Of a DNA stretch of 64,000 nucleotides, positions 52,736 through 61,845 are shown piece after piece. The notes beneath the pieces were generated by a model, which worked only from the letters and a program-made list of their open reading frames with translations, did no database searches and had not been told where the DNA came from. The position numbers were made by a program, and so were the translations under genes. Positions within the stretch are counted from its first letter, which is position 1. Every line of letters starts with the position of its first letter. Location of the stretch: positions 80,571-144,570 of the forward strand of contig JAOLWQ010000003.1 of the NCBI GenBank assembly GCA_028342535.1, read 5' to 3'. The stretch comes from Methylophilaceae bacterium. GTDB taxonomy: Bacteria > Pseudomonadota > Gammaproteobacteria > Burkholderiales > Methylophilaceae.

Positions 52736-53434
52736 CTGTTTATCTATATTAATATTTTTTTTAAGCCTCCAATTTTCAATTGAATCACTAATTATTTCCT
52801 CTTTGCTGCTAGTTAAATTTATAGCCAAACAAAGTCTAATGTTCTTATCAAGTATTTTTAAAAGATCATTAAATAACCGCTCATTCCTATATGGTGTCTC
52901 AATAAATATCTGCGTTTCTTTTTCTTCTTTTATGGATGAAGCCATTTTTTTTATATACAGTTCCTTATCAATTTTATCTATTGGGATATAGCCGTGAAAC
53001 TTAAATTTTTGTCCGTTAAACCCAGATGCCATAAGGCTTAATATAATAGAAGAGGGACCAACTAAGGGCTGTATTTTGATATTATTTAAATGCGCATACT
53101 CGACTATTTTAGATCCAGGATCTGCAATACAAGGACTCCCAGAGTCTGAAAGCAAGCCTATATCATTTCCACTGTAAATAGGATTAAAGTATTCTTTTAA
53201 ATCATTAGTACTTGTTTTGTTATTGTGTTTTAAAAGTGTGACAGACTGTATTTCAGTTTTTAATTTTAGCTCTTTGATAGTCTTTCTAGCTATTTTTTCA
53301 TTCTCAACAATAAAATATTTTATATTATGTAGCATCTTACTTTGTTCATCTAATAGAAAACTTATATTTTCATTTTGATCAATCGAAGAGGGGATTATAA
53401 AAAGAATGCCTAAATTATTAGACTTAACTGCCAT
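52712..53434 (-). CDS. Tetrapyrrole-methylase-family SAM-dependent methyltransferase (RsmI paralogue)
   Basis: The 240-aa protein has the two-domain Corrin/RsmI-like fold: GILFIIPSSIDQNE at the start, GNDIGLLSDSGSPCIADPGSKIVEYAH with the RsmI-type D-x-G-x-P-x-x-x-D-P-G, and VGPSSIILSLMASGFNGQKF. It is a relative of the 16S rRNA 2'-O-methyltransferase RsmI but diverges in the N-terminal loop. It is probably the paralogue seen beside maf in Betaproteobacteria; the target is unknown. Its start overlaps maf by 11 bases; its end converges into rnhB. Confidence 0.75.
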   Translation of the reverse strand: MAVKSNNLGILFIIPSSIDQNENISFLLDEQSKMLHNIKYFIVENEKIARKTIKELKLKTEIQSVTLLKHNNKTSTNDLKEYFNPIYSGNDIGLLSDSGSPCIADPGSKIVEYAHLNNIKIQPLVGPSSIILSLMASGFNGQKFKFHGYIPIDKIDKELYIKKMASSIKEEKETQIFIETPYRNERLFNDLLKILDKNIRLCLAINLTSSKEEIISDSIENWRLKKNINIDKQLCIFLIN

Positions 53435-54008
53435 TAATATTTATTCCAATTTTATTGAGCATACCAACTAAAGTGATTAAAGGTAAACCAATAACGGCAG
53501 TTGGATCACTACTATTAATTTCATCTAACAGAGTTATACCTAAGCCTTCCGATTTAATACTGCCTATGCAGTTAAAAGGCTGTTCTTTTTTTAAATAGCT
53601 CTCAATTTCAGTTAAATTTAAATTTTTATATTTAACATTAAAGCTGATAACTTTTTTTTGAAAAATTTTTTTCTTGCTGTAGTTGACACAAATAGCACTA
53701 TGAAAATTAACTTTTTTCCCACTCAATTCTTGCAACTGGTAGACAGCTCTTTCGTAATCTAACGGTTTTTGTATTTGAATATTGTTATATTCAGCTGTTT
53801 GGTCACATCCAATTACAATTGCTTCTTTAAACTGATTGGAAACTTTTTTAGCTTTTTCTTCTGCAAGCCTATCAGCTGCATCATATGCTGTTTCAGACTC
53901 TCTTCTAATTTCTTCCATCTCTGGTTTAACAACAGTAAATTCTAATAATAATCTTTCGAGTAATTTTTTTCTATAAACAGACGAAGATGCAAGGATAATT
54001 TGGGGCAT
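53424..54008 (-). CDS. Maf-family nucleotide pyrophosphatase (YceF-like)
   Basis: The 194-aa protein has the Maf opening IILASSSVYRKKLLERL (3-19). VIGCDQTAEYNN carries the catalytic Asp, KKEQPFNCIGSIKSEGLGITLL follows, and DPTAVIGLPLITLVGML is at the end. The C-x-G-S-x-K-S-E-G element is typical of the YceF group, which hydrolyses 7-methyl-GTP, rather than the dTTP group. The gene is on the minus strand between the methylase and the carboxylase pair. Confidence 0.88.
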   Translation of the reverse strand: MPQIILASSSVYRKKLLERLLLEFTVVKPEMEEIRRESETAYDAADRLAEEKAKKVSNQFKEAIVIGCDQTAEYNNIQIQKPLDYERAVYQLQELSGKKVNFHSAICVNYSKKKIFQKKVISFNVKYKNLNLTEIESYLKKEQPFNCIGSIKSEGLGITLLDEINSSDPTAVIGLPLITLVGMLNKIGININGS

Positions 54009-54021
54009 AATTAATTATTAA

Positions 54022-55867
54022 TTACGATTGAATCTCAAGCAACGTTTCATTTGGTGAAACTTCATCGCCCTTGCTTATGTTTATTGCAATAACTGTTCCT
54101 GATTTTGCAGCTTGAATCTCATTTTCCATTTTCATTGCTTCAATTACAATTACACTATCACCTGCACTAATTTTGTCGCCAATACTAACTTTAATATCAA
54201 CAATTTTTCCAGGCATTGCAGTTGTAATACAACCATCATGAGTTGGTTTTGGTCTTGCACTTTCTTTTTTATTGTTCAATTTTGAATCATTTTGACTTGA
54301 TGACGAAGATGGTTTATTAACTAATATCTCATCTAATGTTTCAACTAAAACTTCTTCTGAAATTCCATCCACTGATACATAAAATGGCCTTTCTGCCTCA
54401 CTTGGATCACCTGAACCAGTTAAATTTATATGGTAGGTTTCTCCATGAAGTGTAATATTGAATTCAGTAGGAGCGAAATGGTCTCCTTTTTTCATCTCTT
54501 CTTCTTGATTTAATAATTCTTCAGGATCTAAGGATCCTGCATTTCTTTCTTGAAGAAATGTTGTACCGATATCAGGAAACATTGCATAAGTTAAGATATC
54601 TTCATCAGATCTCGCAAAAGATTCAGATTTAACTTTAAGATTAGCTACTTCTGGTTTTAGTTTATCTGCTGGTCTTGATGTTATTTCTTTTTGGTCTCCA
54701 ATAGCCTTTTTCTTTATATCATTATTTAATTTACCTGGAGCCATACCATATTGGCCCAAGAAATAATTTCTTACTTCAGTTGTGATTGTTTTATATCTTT
54801 CACCTGTAATAACATTTAATGCTGCTTGTGTTCCAACAATTTGAGATGTAGGTGTAACTAATGGGGGATATCCCAAATCTTTTCTAACTGCAGGAATTTC
54901 TTTTAAAACCTCACTCATTCTATCTAACGCGCCCTGATCTTTTAGTTGATTAGATAAATTTGAAATCATTCCTCCAGGAACTTGATTGATTAATACTTTA
55001 GGATCTAATCCAGTAAATTTAGATTCAAATTGCCAATATTTTTTTCTACTTTCTTTTAAATTTTCTGTTATTTCGTCCATTTTAGATAAATCAATATCAG
55101 TTTTATATCCCATATCATCGAGAGCTACAACTATAGATTCAGTAGTTGGATGACTTGCTCCTTCTGAGTAACTTGAGTTACATGTATCTATGGTTGTTGC
55201 CCCTGCATCAACGGCAGATATAAGATTTAAAGTGGCAAGTCCAGATGTTGCATGGCAATGCATATGAATCGGAAGACTAATATTTTTAACAAGTGCCTGA
55301 ACTAATTTTTTTGTTACATTGGGTGTTAATAACCCAGCCATATCTTTAATTGCGAGACTATCACAGCCAAGCTCCTCTATTTTTTTTGCTAAAGTTACAA
55401 AATATTCGATATTATGAACTGGTGATGTCGTATAACTAATAGTGCCTTGAGCATGTTTTTTATATTTTTTTACTGCCTTTACTGAAACTTCAATATTTCT
55501 AACGTCATTGAGTGCATCAAATATTCTAAATACATCCACACCGTTATTAGCAGATTTTTTGACAAACATATCTACAACATCATCTGAATAATGGCGGTAG
55601 CCTAATAAATTTTGTCCTCTTAATAACATTTGAATTTGACTATTTGGTAGCGCTTTTCTAAGCTTAGTTAGTCGCTCCCATGGGTCTTCTTTGAGATAGC
55701 GAACGCATGCGTCAAATGTAGCTCCCCCCCCATGCCTCGATGGACCAAAAATTTAATTTATCAAGCATCGGACATATTGGCAGCATATCCTCAGTCCTGA
55801 GTCGCGTTGCAATGTGGCATTGGTGCCCATCTCGTAAAACCAGTTCTGTTATATTAATCTTTTTCAT
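54022..55867 (-). CDS. oadA: Pyruvate carboxylase subunit B / oxaloacetate decarboxylase alpha-like, frameshifted
   Basis: From ATG (complement of 55865-55867), the frame reads KKINITELVLRDGHQCHIATRLRTEDMLP... up to WSIEAWGG. A run of eight G (complement of 55724-55731) then puts the rest out of frame. With seven G, it continues ATFDACVRYLKEDPWERL into the open frame that starts MLLRGQNLLGYRHY. Restored length is about 614 aa, normal for the family. Domains are the carboxyltransferase TIM barrel (about 1-460), a linker, and biotinyl end VIEAMKMENEIQA. It carboxylates pyruvate to oxaloacetate with the biotin carboxylase subunit encoded 5 bases upstream. Confidence 0.9.
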
Positions 55868-55872
55868 ATTTT

Positions 55873-57291
55873 TTATATTCCTTCATGTGCAGCAATTGCA
55901 GCGCCTATGGCAGCAGCAATAACTTCTGGCGGTAGTTCATCTTCGTAATCTGTCAACTCTGGATGTGTTTCCACAAAGCTAGTATTAAAGTCAGCGTCGA
56001 TGAAATTTTCATTTTTTAGTATTTCAAGATAATAAGGTATGGTTGTTTTAATTCCAAATACTCCAATATCACCTAAAGCTCTTCTACCTCTGTGAATTGC
56101 GTCAGCCCAAGTCATTGCCCATATTGTTAGTTTTGCACACATTGAGTCATAATAGGGCGGTATTACGTAACCTGTGTAAATTGATGCATCTGTTCGAACT
56201 CCTGGTCCCCCAGCGGCATAATATCTTGTTATTTTACCAAAAGACGGTAAAAAGTCTTGCTTTGGATCTTCGGCATTAATTCTAAACTCAATGGCAAAGC
56301 CCCTGTATGAAACTTCTTCTTGTTTGTATCTTAATTTTTCACCACTCGCTATTTTTATTTGTTCTTGAACTATATCAATACCCGTAATAGCTTCTGAAAT
56401 AGTATGCTCAACTTGAAGTCTAGTATTCATCTCCATAAAATAAAAATTGTTATCGGTATCAAGTAAAAATTCTACAGTACCTGCATTTTCATAACCAACA
56501 GCTTTTGCTGCTTTAACCGCTAAATCACCAATATAATTTCTTTGATTTTCATTTAATTGAGGTGAAGGCGCAATTTCAATAAGTTTTTGATTTCGCCTTT
56601 GGATAGAGCAATCTCTTTCATAGAGGTGTATGGCATTGCCATGACTATCAGACAATATTTGAACTTCTATATGTTTTGGTGTCACAACACACTTTTCCAT
56701 AAATACCTCTGGCTTACCAAATGCTTTAGTTGCTTCTGATATAACTCGGTCATAATTAGAATTTAATTCATTGTCATCATCACACCTTCTAATACCTCTG
56801 CCACCCCCACCATTTGTAGCTTTAAGCATAATTGGGTAGCCAATATTATTTGCAATAACAATAGCCTCATCTAAACTGGTTACATTACCCTCGCTACCTG
56901 GAATAACAGGTATACCAGCTTCAATCATAGCCTCCCTGGCTTGAATTTTATCCCCCATACGCTTTATTAACGAAGAATCTGGACCAATAAATTTAATATT
57001 TCTTCGTTCACAAACTTCTGCTAATTCTGGGTTCTCGGATAGAAATCCATATCCAGGATGAATGGCATCACATCTTGAAGTAACAGCAAGATTTACAATT
57101 CTATAAGGACTTAGATATCCAGATAATGGGTCAGAGCCAATAAAATATGATTCGTCTGCTTTTTTAACGTGAAGTGAGTGGCGATCTGCCTCCGAGTAAA
57201 TTGCGACACTTGTTATGCCCATTTCTTTGCAGGCACGAATTATGCGGACTGCAATTTCTCCGCGATTAGCTATTAAAATTTTTTTAATCAA
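55873..57291 (-). CDS. pycA: Pyruvate carboxylase subunit A (biotin carboxylase, AccC-like)
   Basis: The 472-aa protein has the biotin carboxylase pattern: KKILIANRGEIAVRIIRAC, HPGYGFLSENPELAEVCE, ATNGGGGRGIRRC (ATP-grasp glycine loop), FMEMNTRLQVEHTISEAITG and FRINAEDP. It charges biotin with CO2 using ATP. Adjacency to the carboxyltransferase gene (5 bases) supports the two-subunit pyruvate carboxylase rather than acetyl-CoA carboxylase. It starts the minus-strand operon, divergent from rpmF across 274 bases. Confidence 0.9.
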   Translation of the reverse strand: MIKKILIANRGEIAVRIIRACKEMGITSVAIYSEADRHSLHVKKADESYFIGSDPLSGYLSPYRIVNLAVTSRCDAIHPGYGFLSENPELAEVCERRNIKFIGPDSSLIKRMGDKIQAREAMIEAGIPVIPGSEGNVTSLDEAIVIANNIGYPIMLKATNGGGGRGIRRCDDDNELNSNYDRVISEATKAFGKPEVFMEKCVVTPKHIEVQILSDSHGNAIHLYERDCSIQRRNQKLIEIAPSPQLNENQRNYIGDLAVKAAKAVGYENAGTVEFLLDTDNNFYFMEMNTRLQVEHTISEAITGIDIVQEQIKIASGEKLRYKQEEVSYRGFAIEFRINAEDPKQDFLPSFGKITRYYAAGGPGVRTDASIYTGYVIPPYYDSMCAKLTIWAMTWADAIHRGRRALGDIGVFGIKTTIPYYLEILKNENFIDADFNTSFVETHPELTDYEDELPPEVIAAAIGAAIAAHEGI

Positions 57292-57475
57292 AAATAGATT
57301 TCCTCGAATTATTTCTTAAGTATTACTAAATTACTTTATTTTTTACTAATTTTTTTGATGTATATTATGAGTAGATTATAACATGTGAGCGAAGGCATAT
57401 TTCATACTTAATGAATTGTAAAATATCAGATGAGGCAATAATTAGATTGAATTATTTATAAAATTTATGATTTTA

Positions 57476-57484
57476 TGCTAAAAT
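57476..57484 (+). promoter_or_regulatory. Probable extended -10 promoter of rpmF-plsX
   Basis: TGCTAAAAT is an extended -10 (TG-n-TAAAAT) 82 bases before rpmF. No good -35 is seen at 17 bases. The same type of element (TGATAAAAT, 61522-61530) lies before acpP. The 57292-57565 gap holds no gene; YceD, usual before rpmF, is not encoded here. Confidence 0.4.
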
Positions 57485-57565
57485 TTCGCTTTAAATTTTG
57501 AGCAAAACTTCTTAGCTTCCAAGTAGTTAGAATTTTAAAGTTCATTATTATATTAAGGAGTTATT

Positions 57566-57745
57566 ATGGCTGTTCAGAAAAGTAAAAAATCAACCTCAAG
57601 AATAGGTATGCGCCGCTCACATGACAGTTTATCGAGCCCAGCTTTAGCAATAGAAAAAACAACTGGCGAAACCCATTTAAGACACCACGTTAGCGCTTCT
57701 GGTTTTTATAAAGGTAAAAAAGTTATAGCAACCAAAAGTGATTAA
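57566..57745 (+). CDS. rpmF: 50S ribosomal protein L32
   Basis: The 59-aa protein [20 protein letters not shown] and the later [19 protein letters not shown] match L32, with the usual length. The zinc-binding cysteines present in some L32 forms are absent, so this is the Cys-free type common in Proteobacteria. An AAGGAG ribosome binding site lies six bases before ATG 57566. It heads the fatty-acid operon, and plsX follows 25 bases later. Confidence 0.96.
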   Translation: MAVQKSKKSTSRIGMRRSHDSLSSPALAIEKTTGETHLRHHVSASGFYKGKKVIATKSD

Positions 57746-57770
57746 ATTCATTACAGCTATAAATTAAATT

Positions 57771-58781
57771 ATGCAGCATTCAATTGCGATTGATGTAATG
57801 GGCGGAGACCATGGAATTAAGGTCACAGTTCCTGCAGCAATACAAATTCTCCAGCAATATTTACAGATAAATATTATTCTTGTTGGAAATGAGGTTGAAA
57901 TAAAAAAATCTCTTTCTAAACTGAAGGAAAGTAATAATCCTCGGGTAAGTATTCTTAATACAACTCAATCAGTTGAGATGGATGAGTCTCCACAGTCTGC
58001 CCTAAAAAATAAGAAAAAATCTTCTATGAGATTAGCTATTAACTTAGTCAAATCAAATACAGCTGCAGCATGCGTAAGTGCTGGCAATACTGGGGCTCTA
58101 ATGGCAACGGCTCGCTTCGTTCTAAAAATGCTTCCTGGGATTGAGAGGCCAGCTATTGCTTCAAACTTTCCAAATAGAGGTGGGGGAGTAACTTGCGTTT
58201 TAGATTTGGGTGCTAATACAGACAGCACTCCTGAGCAACTACTTCAATTTTCTTTAATGGGAGCTATGCTAACCAGTGCTTTAACTGGGAAGAAAAATCC
58301 TTCAGTCGGCCTTTTAAATATTGGATCCGAAGATATTAAAGGTAATGAAATAGTTAAAAAAACTTTCTTACTACTCAAGGAAAGTCATTTAAATTTTTAT
58401 GGTAACGTAGAAGGTGACGACATCTTTAAAGGAACAACTGATGTTGTCGTTTGTGATGGATTCGTTGGTAATGTTGCATTAAAAACAACTGAAGGCGTGC
58501 TTAGGATGTTTGGTAATTTTTTATCTGCTGCTTATAAGAAGAACTTCATTACAAAAATTATTGCATTGATTTCTTTATCTCTATTAAAGTCTTTTCGGAA
58601 AAGACTTGACCCAAGAAGATATAATGGGGCATCCTTTCTAGGGCTTAATGGCATTGTAATCAAAAGTCATGGTGGGGCTGATATTCTTGCTTTTAAAACA
58701 GCAATAATCACAGCTATTGAAGAGTCTGAAAATAAGGTAATAGATAAAATAAAAAAACAAATTGAAATTGAATCTAACTGA
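57771..58781 (+). CDS. plsX: Phosphate acyltransferase PlsX
   Basis: The 336-aa protein has [19 protein letters not shown] at the start, [34 protein letters not shown] and ILAFKTAI at the end, all PlsX landmarks. It makes acyl-phosphate from acyl-ACP for phospholipid synthesis. No strong ribosome binding site is seen before ATG 57771. Confidence 0.96.
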   Translation: MQHSIAIDVMGGDHGIKVTVPAAIQILQQYLQINIILVGNEVEIKKSLSKLKESNNPRVSILNTTQSVEMDESPQSALKNKKKSSMRLAINLVKSNTAAACVSAGNTGALMATARFVLKMLPGIERPAIASNFPNRGGGVTCVLDLGANTDSTPEQLLQFSLMGAMLTSALTGKKNPSVGLLNIGSEDIKGNEIVKKTFLLLKESHLNFYGNVEGDDIFKGTTDVVVCDGFVGNVALKTTEGVLRMFGNFLSAAYKKNFITKIIALISLSLLKSFRKRLDPRRYNGASFLGLNGIVIKSHGGADILAFKTAIITAIEESENKVIDKIKKQIEIESN

Positions 58782-58798
58782 TCCAGGCTAGGAAAAAA

Positions 58799-59752
58799 AT
58801 GATATTTTCCAAAATTATAGGCGTAGGAAGCTACCTCCCAGAAAAAGTATTAACAAATAAAGACCTTGAAAAAAGTCTAGATACAACTGATGAATGGATA
58901 ATATCAAGAACTGGGATAAAAGAGAGACATATAGTTGCTTCCAGCGAGAAAACTAGCGATTTAGCTTTCGAAGCAGCTAGAAATGCAATAAATAACTCTG
59001 GCATTAGTGCAAAGGATATCGATCTTATTATTGTGGCTACAACAACACCAGATAAAATTTTCCCAAGCACAGCCTGCAATGTTCAAACAAAACTTGGAAT
59101 TAAAAATTGCCCTGCCTTTGATATTCAGGCTGTGTGTAGTGGCTTTATTTATGCACTATCAATTGGCGATAAATTTATTAAAACAAACTCAGCGAAAAAT
59201 ATTTTAGTTATTGGTGCAGATTCTATGTCAAAAATAACAGACTACACTGATAGAAGTAATGCAATTCTTTGGGGCGATGGTGCAGGGGCGATTATTCTTT
59301 CAGCATCAAATGAACAAGGTATATTATCTACACACATTCATGCTGATGGACAACATGAAGAATTACTTCACGTCCCAAAAAAAAATGTTGAAAATAAAAT
59401 CCAACAAACGATTGAAATGCAAGGAAGTCAGGTATTTAAAATTGCAGTTAATACATTAGATAAAATTGTTGATGAAGCTTTAATGGCGAATCAATTACAA
59501 AAAAAAGACATCGATTGGCTTGTACCCCATCAAGCAAATATTCGAATTCTTGAGGCAACAGCAAAAAAATTAGAAATGAGTATGAGTAAGGTTATTGTCA
59601 CAATAGATCGACATGGAAATACTTCTGCAGCGTCAATTCCTCTTGCCTTAGATGACGGTATACAGAGTGGTAAAATAAAGTCAGGACATCTGCTATTAAT
59701 GGAAGCTTTCGGTGGTGGATTTACTTGGGGATCGGCGCTGATAAGATATTAA
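58799..59752 (+). CDS. fabH: 3-oxoacyl-ACP synthase III
   Basis: The 317-aa thiolase-fold protein has the catalytic Cys in FDIQAVCSGFIYALS, His in VPHQANIRI and Asn in GNTSAASIPLAL, and GGGFTWGSALIRY at the end. It starts fatty-acid synthesis from acetyl-CoA and malonyl-ACP. fabD begins at the next base after its stop. Confidence 0.97.
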   Translation: MIFSKIIGVGSYLPEKVLTNKDLEKSLDTTDEWIISRTGIKERHIVASSEKTSDLAFEAARNAINNSGISAKDIDLIIVATTTPDKIFPSTACNVQTKLGIKNCPAFDIQAVCSGFIYALSIGDKFIKTNSAKNILVIGADSMSKITDYTDRSNAILWGDGAGAIILSASNEQGILSTHIHADGQHEELLHVPKKNVENKIQQTIEMQGSQVFKIAVNTLDKIVDEALMANQLQKKDIDWLVPHQANIRILEATAKKLEMSMSKVIVTIDRHGNTSAASIPLALDDGIQSGKIKSGHLLLMEAFGGGFTWGSALIRY

Positions 59753-60691
59753 ATGAGTAAATATATTATTACATTTCCAGGTCAAGGTTCACAATCAATA
59801 GGAATGATGAACAGCCTTGCACATATTCCTATTATAAAAAAAACTTTTTCCGAAGCCTCAGAGATTTTGAATAAAGATTTTTGGGCTATGACTTCATCTG
59901 AAAATCAAGAAATTAATCAAACAGTAAATACACAACCTTTAATGCTTACAGCCGGAGTTGCTTCTTGGAGGTATCTTCAAGAAAACAATTTAGCTTCGCC
60001 TAGCTTTATTGCAGGGCATAGTCTGGGCGAGTTTACAGCTCTAGTAGCTGCTAACTCTCTAACTTTCCACGATGCCTTAAAAATAGTTACAAAAAGAGCG
60101 CAATTAATGCAAAATGCGGTTCCTGAGAATGAGGGGGCTATGGCAGCAATTATTGGCTTAGAAGATCAAGACGTCATTAAGATATGTGCTGAAGAGCAAG
60201 GAAATGGTGTTTTAGAAGCGGTTAATTTTAATTCTCCAGGTCAAGTTGTTGTCGCTGGAACAAAAGATGTTTTAGAAGAATCATTACAAAGTTTCAAAGA
60301 TGCAGGGGCTAAGAGAGCAATGTTACTTCCTGTAAGTGTTCCTTCCCATTGTAAATTAATGCAGCCAGCATCAATTTTGTTTGGTGATTACCTTAATCAA
60401 ATTAATTTTAATTTACCAGAATTTCCAGTCATTCAAAACTTTAAAGCTATTGAATATAATGAAATAGAAAAAATCAAATTTGCTCTTGTGCACCAGTTAT
60501 TTAACCCGGTAATGTGGACACAATCAATTAAATATTTGTCATCAAAAGGTATAAACTTATTTATAGAAGCAGGTCCTGGTAAAATCCTAACAGGCTTAAA
60601 TAAAAGAATTAATAAAGAAGCTTCACATGTTTCAATGATTAGTGAGGAAGCAATAAATGAAATTTTATTAAAACTTAAGGAATCTACGTAA
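59753..60691 (+). CDS. fabD: Malonyl-CoA:ACP transacylase
   Basis: The 312-aa protein has FPGQGSQSIGMM, the catalytic Ser in AGHSLGEFTALVAA, VNFNSPGQVVVAG and VPSHCKLMQPA with the catalytic His. It loads malonyl onto ACP. fabG overlaps its stop by one base. Confidence 0.97.
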   Translation: MSKYIITFPGQGSQSIGMMNSLAHIPIIKKTFSEASEILNKDFWAMTSSENQEINQTVNTQPLMLTAGVASWRYLQENNLASPSFIAGHSLGEFTALVAANSLTFHDALKIVTKRAQLMQNAVPENEGAMAAIIGLEDQDVIKICAEEQGNGVLEAVNFNSPGQVVVAGTKDVLEESLQSFKDAGAKRAMLLPVSVPSHCKLMQPASILFGDYLNQINFNLPEFPVIQNFKAIEYNEIEKIKFALVHQLFNPVMWTQSIKYLSSKGINLFIEAGPGKILTGLNKRINKEASHVSMISEEAINEILLKLKEST

Positions 60692-61440
60692 TGTCTGAGC
60701 AAAAGATTAATAAGATTGCCCTTGTTACAGGAGCAAGTAGGGGTATTGGAGCATCAATTGCACTAGAGTTGGCAAAGAATAATATGTTTGTTATTGGGAC
60801 AGCAACTTCAGGTAAAGGTGTAAATGCTATTAAAGAAAATTTTGAACTTAACAAACAGAAAGGGGCTGGTTTAGTTTTAAATGTTAATGATAATAAGTCA
60901 ATCGAGTCCTTAATAAAAAATATTGAAGAAAGTTATGGTGATATTAATATTCTAGTTAACAATGCAGGTATAACTAAAGATACTCTTTTGATGAAAATGA
61001 AAGACGAAGATTGGGATGAAGTTATTAATACCAACTTAAAATCTGTATTTAAATTAAGTCAATCTGTGGTTAGAAAAATGATGAAAAATAGATATGGACG
61101 TATCATTAATATATCTTCTGTAGTTGGGCATACAGGAAATGCAGGGCAAACAAACTATACCGCAGCAAAAGCGGGAATGTCAGGCTTTACAAAATCTCTT
61201 GCTCAAGAGATTGGAAGTCGAGGAGTCACAGTTAATTGTGTTGCACCAGGGTTTATAGATACAGATATGACAAGAAACCTTCCTGAAGATTATAAAAAAC
61301 AACTGTTAAATAAGATTCCACTGGGTAAACTTGGAAGTCCAAATGACATTGCCAATGCAGTAGCTTTTTTAGCTTCTGACGATGCTAGCTATATAACTGG
61401 TGAAACACTTCATATTAACGGTGGAATGTTGATGGTTTAA
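60691..61440 (+). CDS. fabG: 3-oxoacyl-ACP reductase
   Basis: The 249-aa classical SDR has VTGASRGIGASIALEL, NNAGITKD, IINISSVVG and catalytic TNYTAAKAGMSGFTKSL (Tyr, Lys), then VNCVAPGFIDTDMT. It reduces 3-oxoacyl-ACP with NADPH. A 133-base gap with its own promoter-like element follows before acpP. Confidence 0.97.
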   Translation: MSEQKINKIALVTGASRGIGASIALELAKNNMFVIGTATSGKGVNAIKENFELNKQKGAGLVLNVNDNKSIESLIKNIEESYGDINILVNNAGITKDTLLMKMKDEDWDEVINTNLKSVFKLSQSVVRKMMKNRYGRIINISSVVGHTGNAGQTNYTAAKAGMSGFTKSLAQEIGSRGVTVNCVAPGFIDTDMTRNLPEDYKKQLLNKIPLGKLGSPNDIANAVAFLASDDASYITGETLHINGGMLMV

Positions 61441-61521
61441 TTATTTATATCCATATAAATCATATAGTTATAAATTTTTTGTTGAATTATTTAAAATAGT
61501 TTTATAAAGTAAGCATTCATT

Positions 61522-61530
61522 TGATAAAAT
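61522..61530 (+). promoter_or_regulatory. Probable acpP promoter (extended -10)
   Basis: TGATAAAAT (TG-n-TAAAAT) lies 44 bases before the acpP ATG in the largest gap of the fab operon. A dedicated promoter is expected for acpP, since carrier protein is needed in great excess. No clear -35 is seen. Confidence 0.4.
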
Positions 61531-61573
61531 AGCGACTGGTAATTTATTTGTTTTTAAAAAAAGGGGTTAATAC

Positions 61574-61810
61574 ATGTCAGATATCGAACAAAGAGTTAGA
61601 AAAATTGTTTCAGAACAACTAGGAACAGATGACGATAAAATAAAAAATGAGTCGTCATTTATTGATGATCTTGGCGCAGACTCACTCGATACTGTTGAGC
61701 TTGTAATGGCTTTAGAAGAGGAGTTCGATACTGAAATCCCTGATGATGAAGCTGAAAAAATTACAACAGTTCAACAAGCAATAGATTACATAAATAAAAA
61801 TCTTAAATAA
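61574..61810 (+). CDS. acpP: Acyl carrier protein
   Basis: The 78-aa acidic protein has [21 protein letters not shown]; Ser37 in D-S-L is the phosphopantetheine site. Length and the four-helix pattern are typical. It carries growing acyl chains for the neighbouring Fab enzymes and for LpxA/LpxD. An AAAGGGG ribosome binding site precedes ATG 61574. A hairpin follows before fabF. Confidence 0.98.
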   Translation: MSDIEQRVRKIVSEQLGTDDDKIKNESSFIDDLGADSLDTVELVMALEEEFDTEIPDDEAEKITTVQQAIDYINKNLK

Positions 61811-61818
61811 TCAACTAA

Positions 61819-61838
61819 CCTAATCAAAACTGATTAGG
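61819..61838 (+). terminator. Hairpin between acpP and fabF
   Basis: CCTAATCA (61819-61826), loop AAAC, TGATTAGG (61831-61838) is a perfect 8-pair stem. No T-run follows, so it is not a classical terminator. It could protect the acpP mRNA 3' end. Its right arm contains TAGG, which is also the best ribosome binding site for fabF (7 bases before ATG 61846), so it may limit fabF translation. Confidence 0.55.
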
Positions 61839-61845
61839 CATATCC

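Noticed and set aside
55629..55740. A separate short carboxyltransferase gene starting at MLLRGQ
   Set aside because: The missing N-terminal part is present immediately upstream in another frame across a C8 run, so this is one frameshifted gene, not a short variant.
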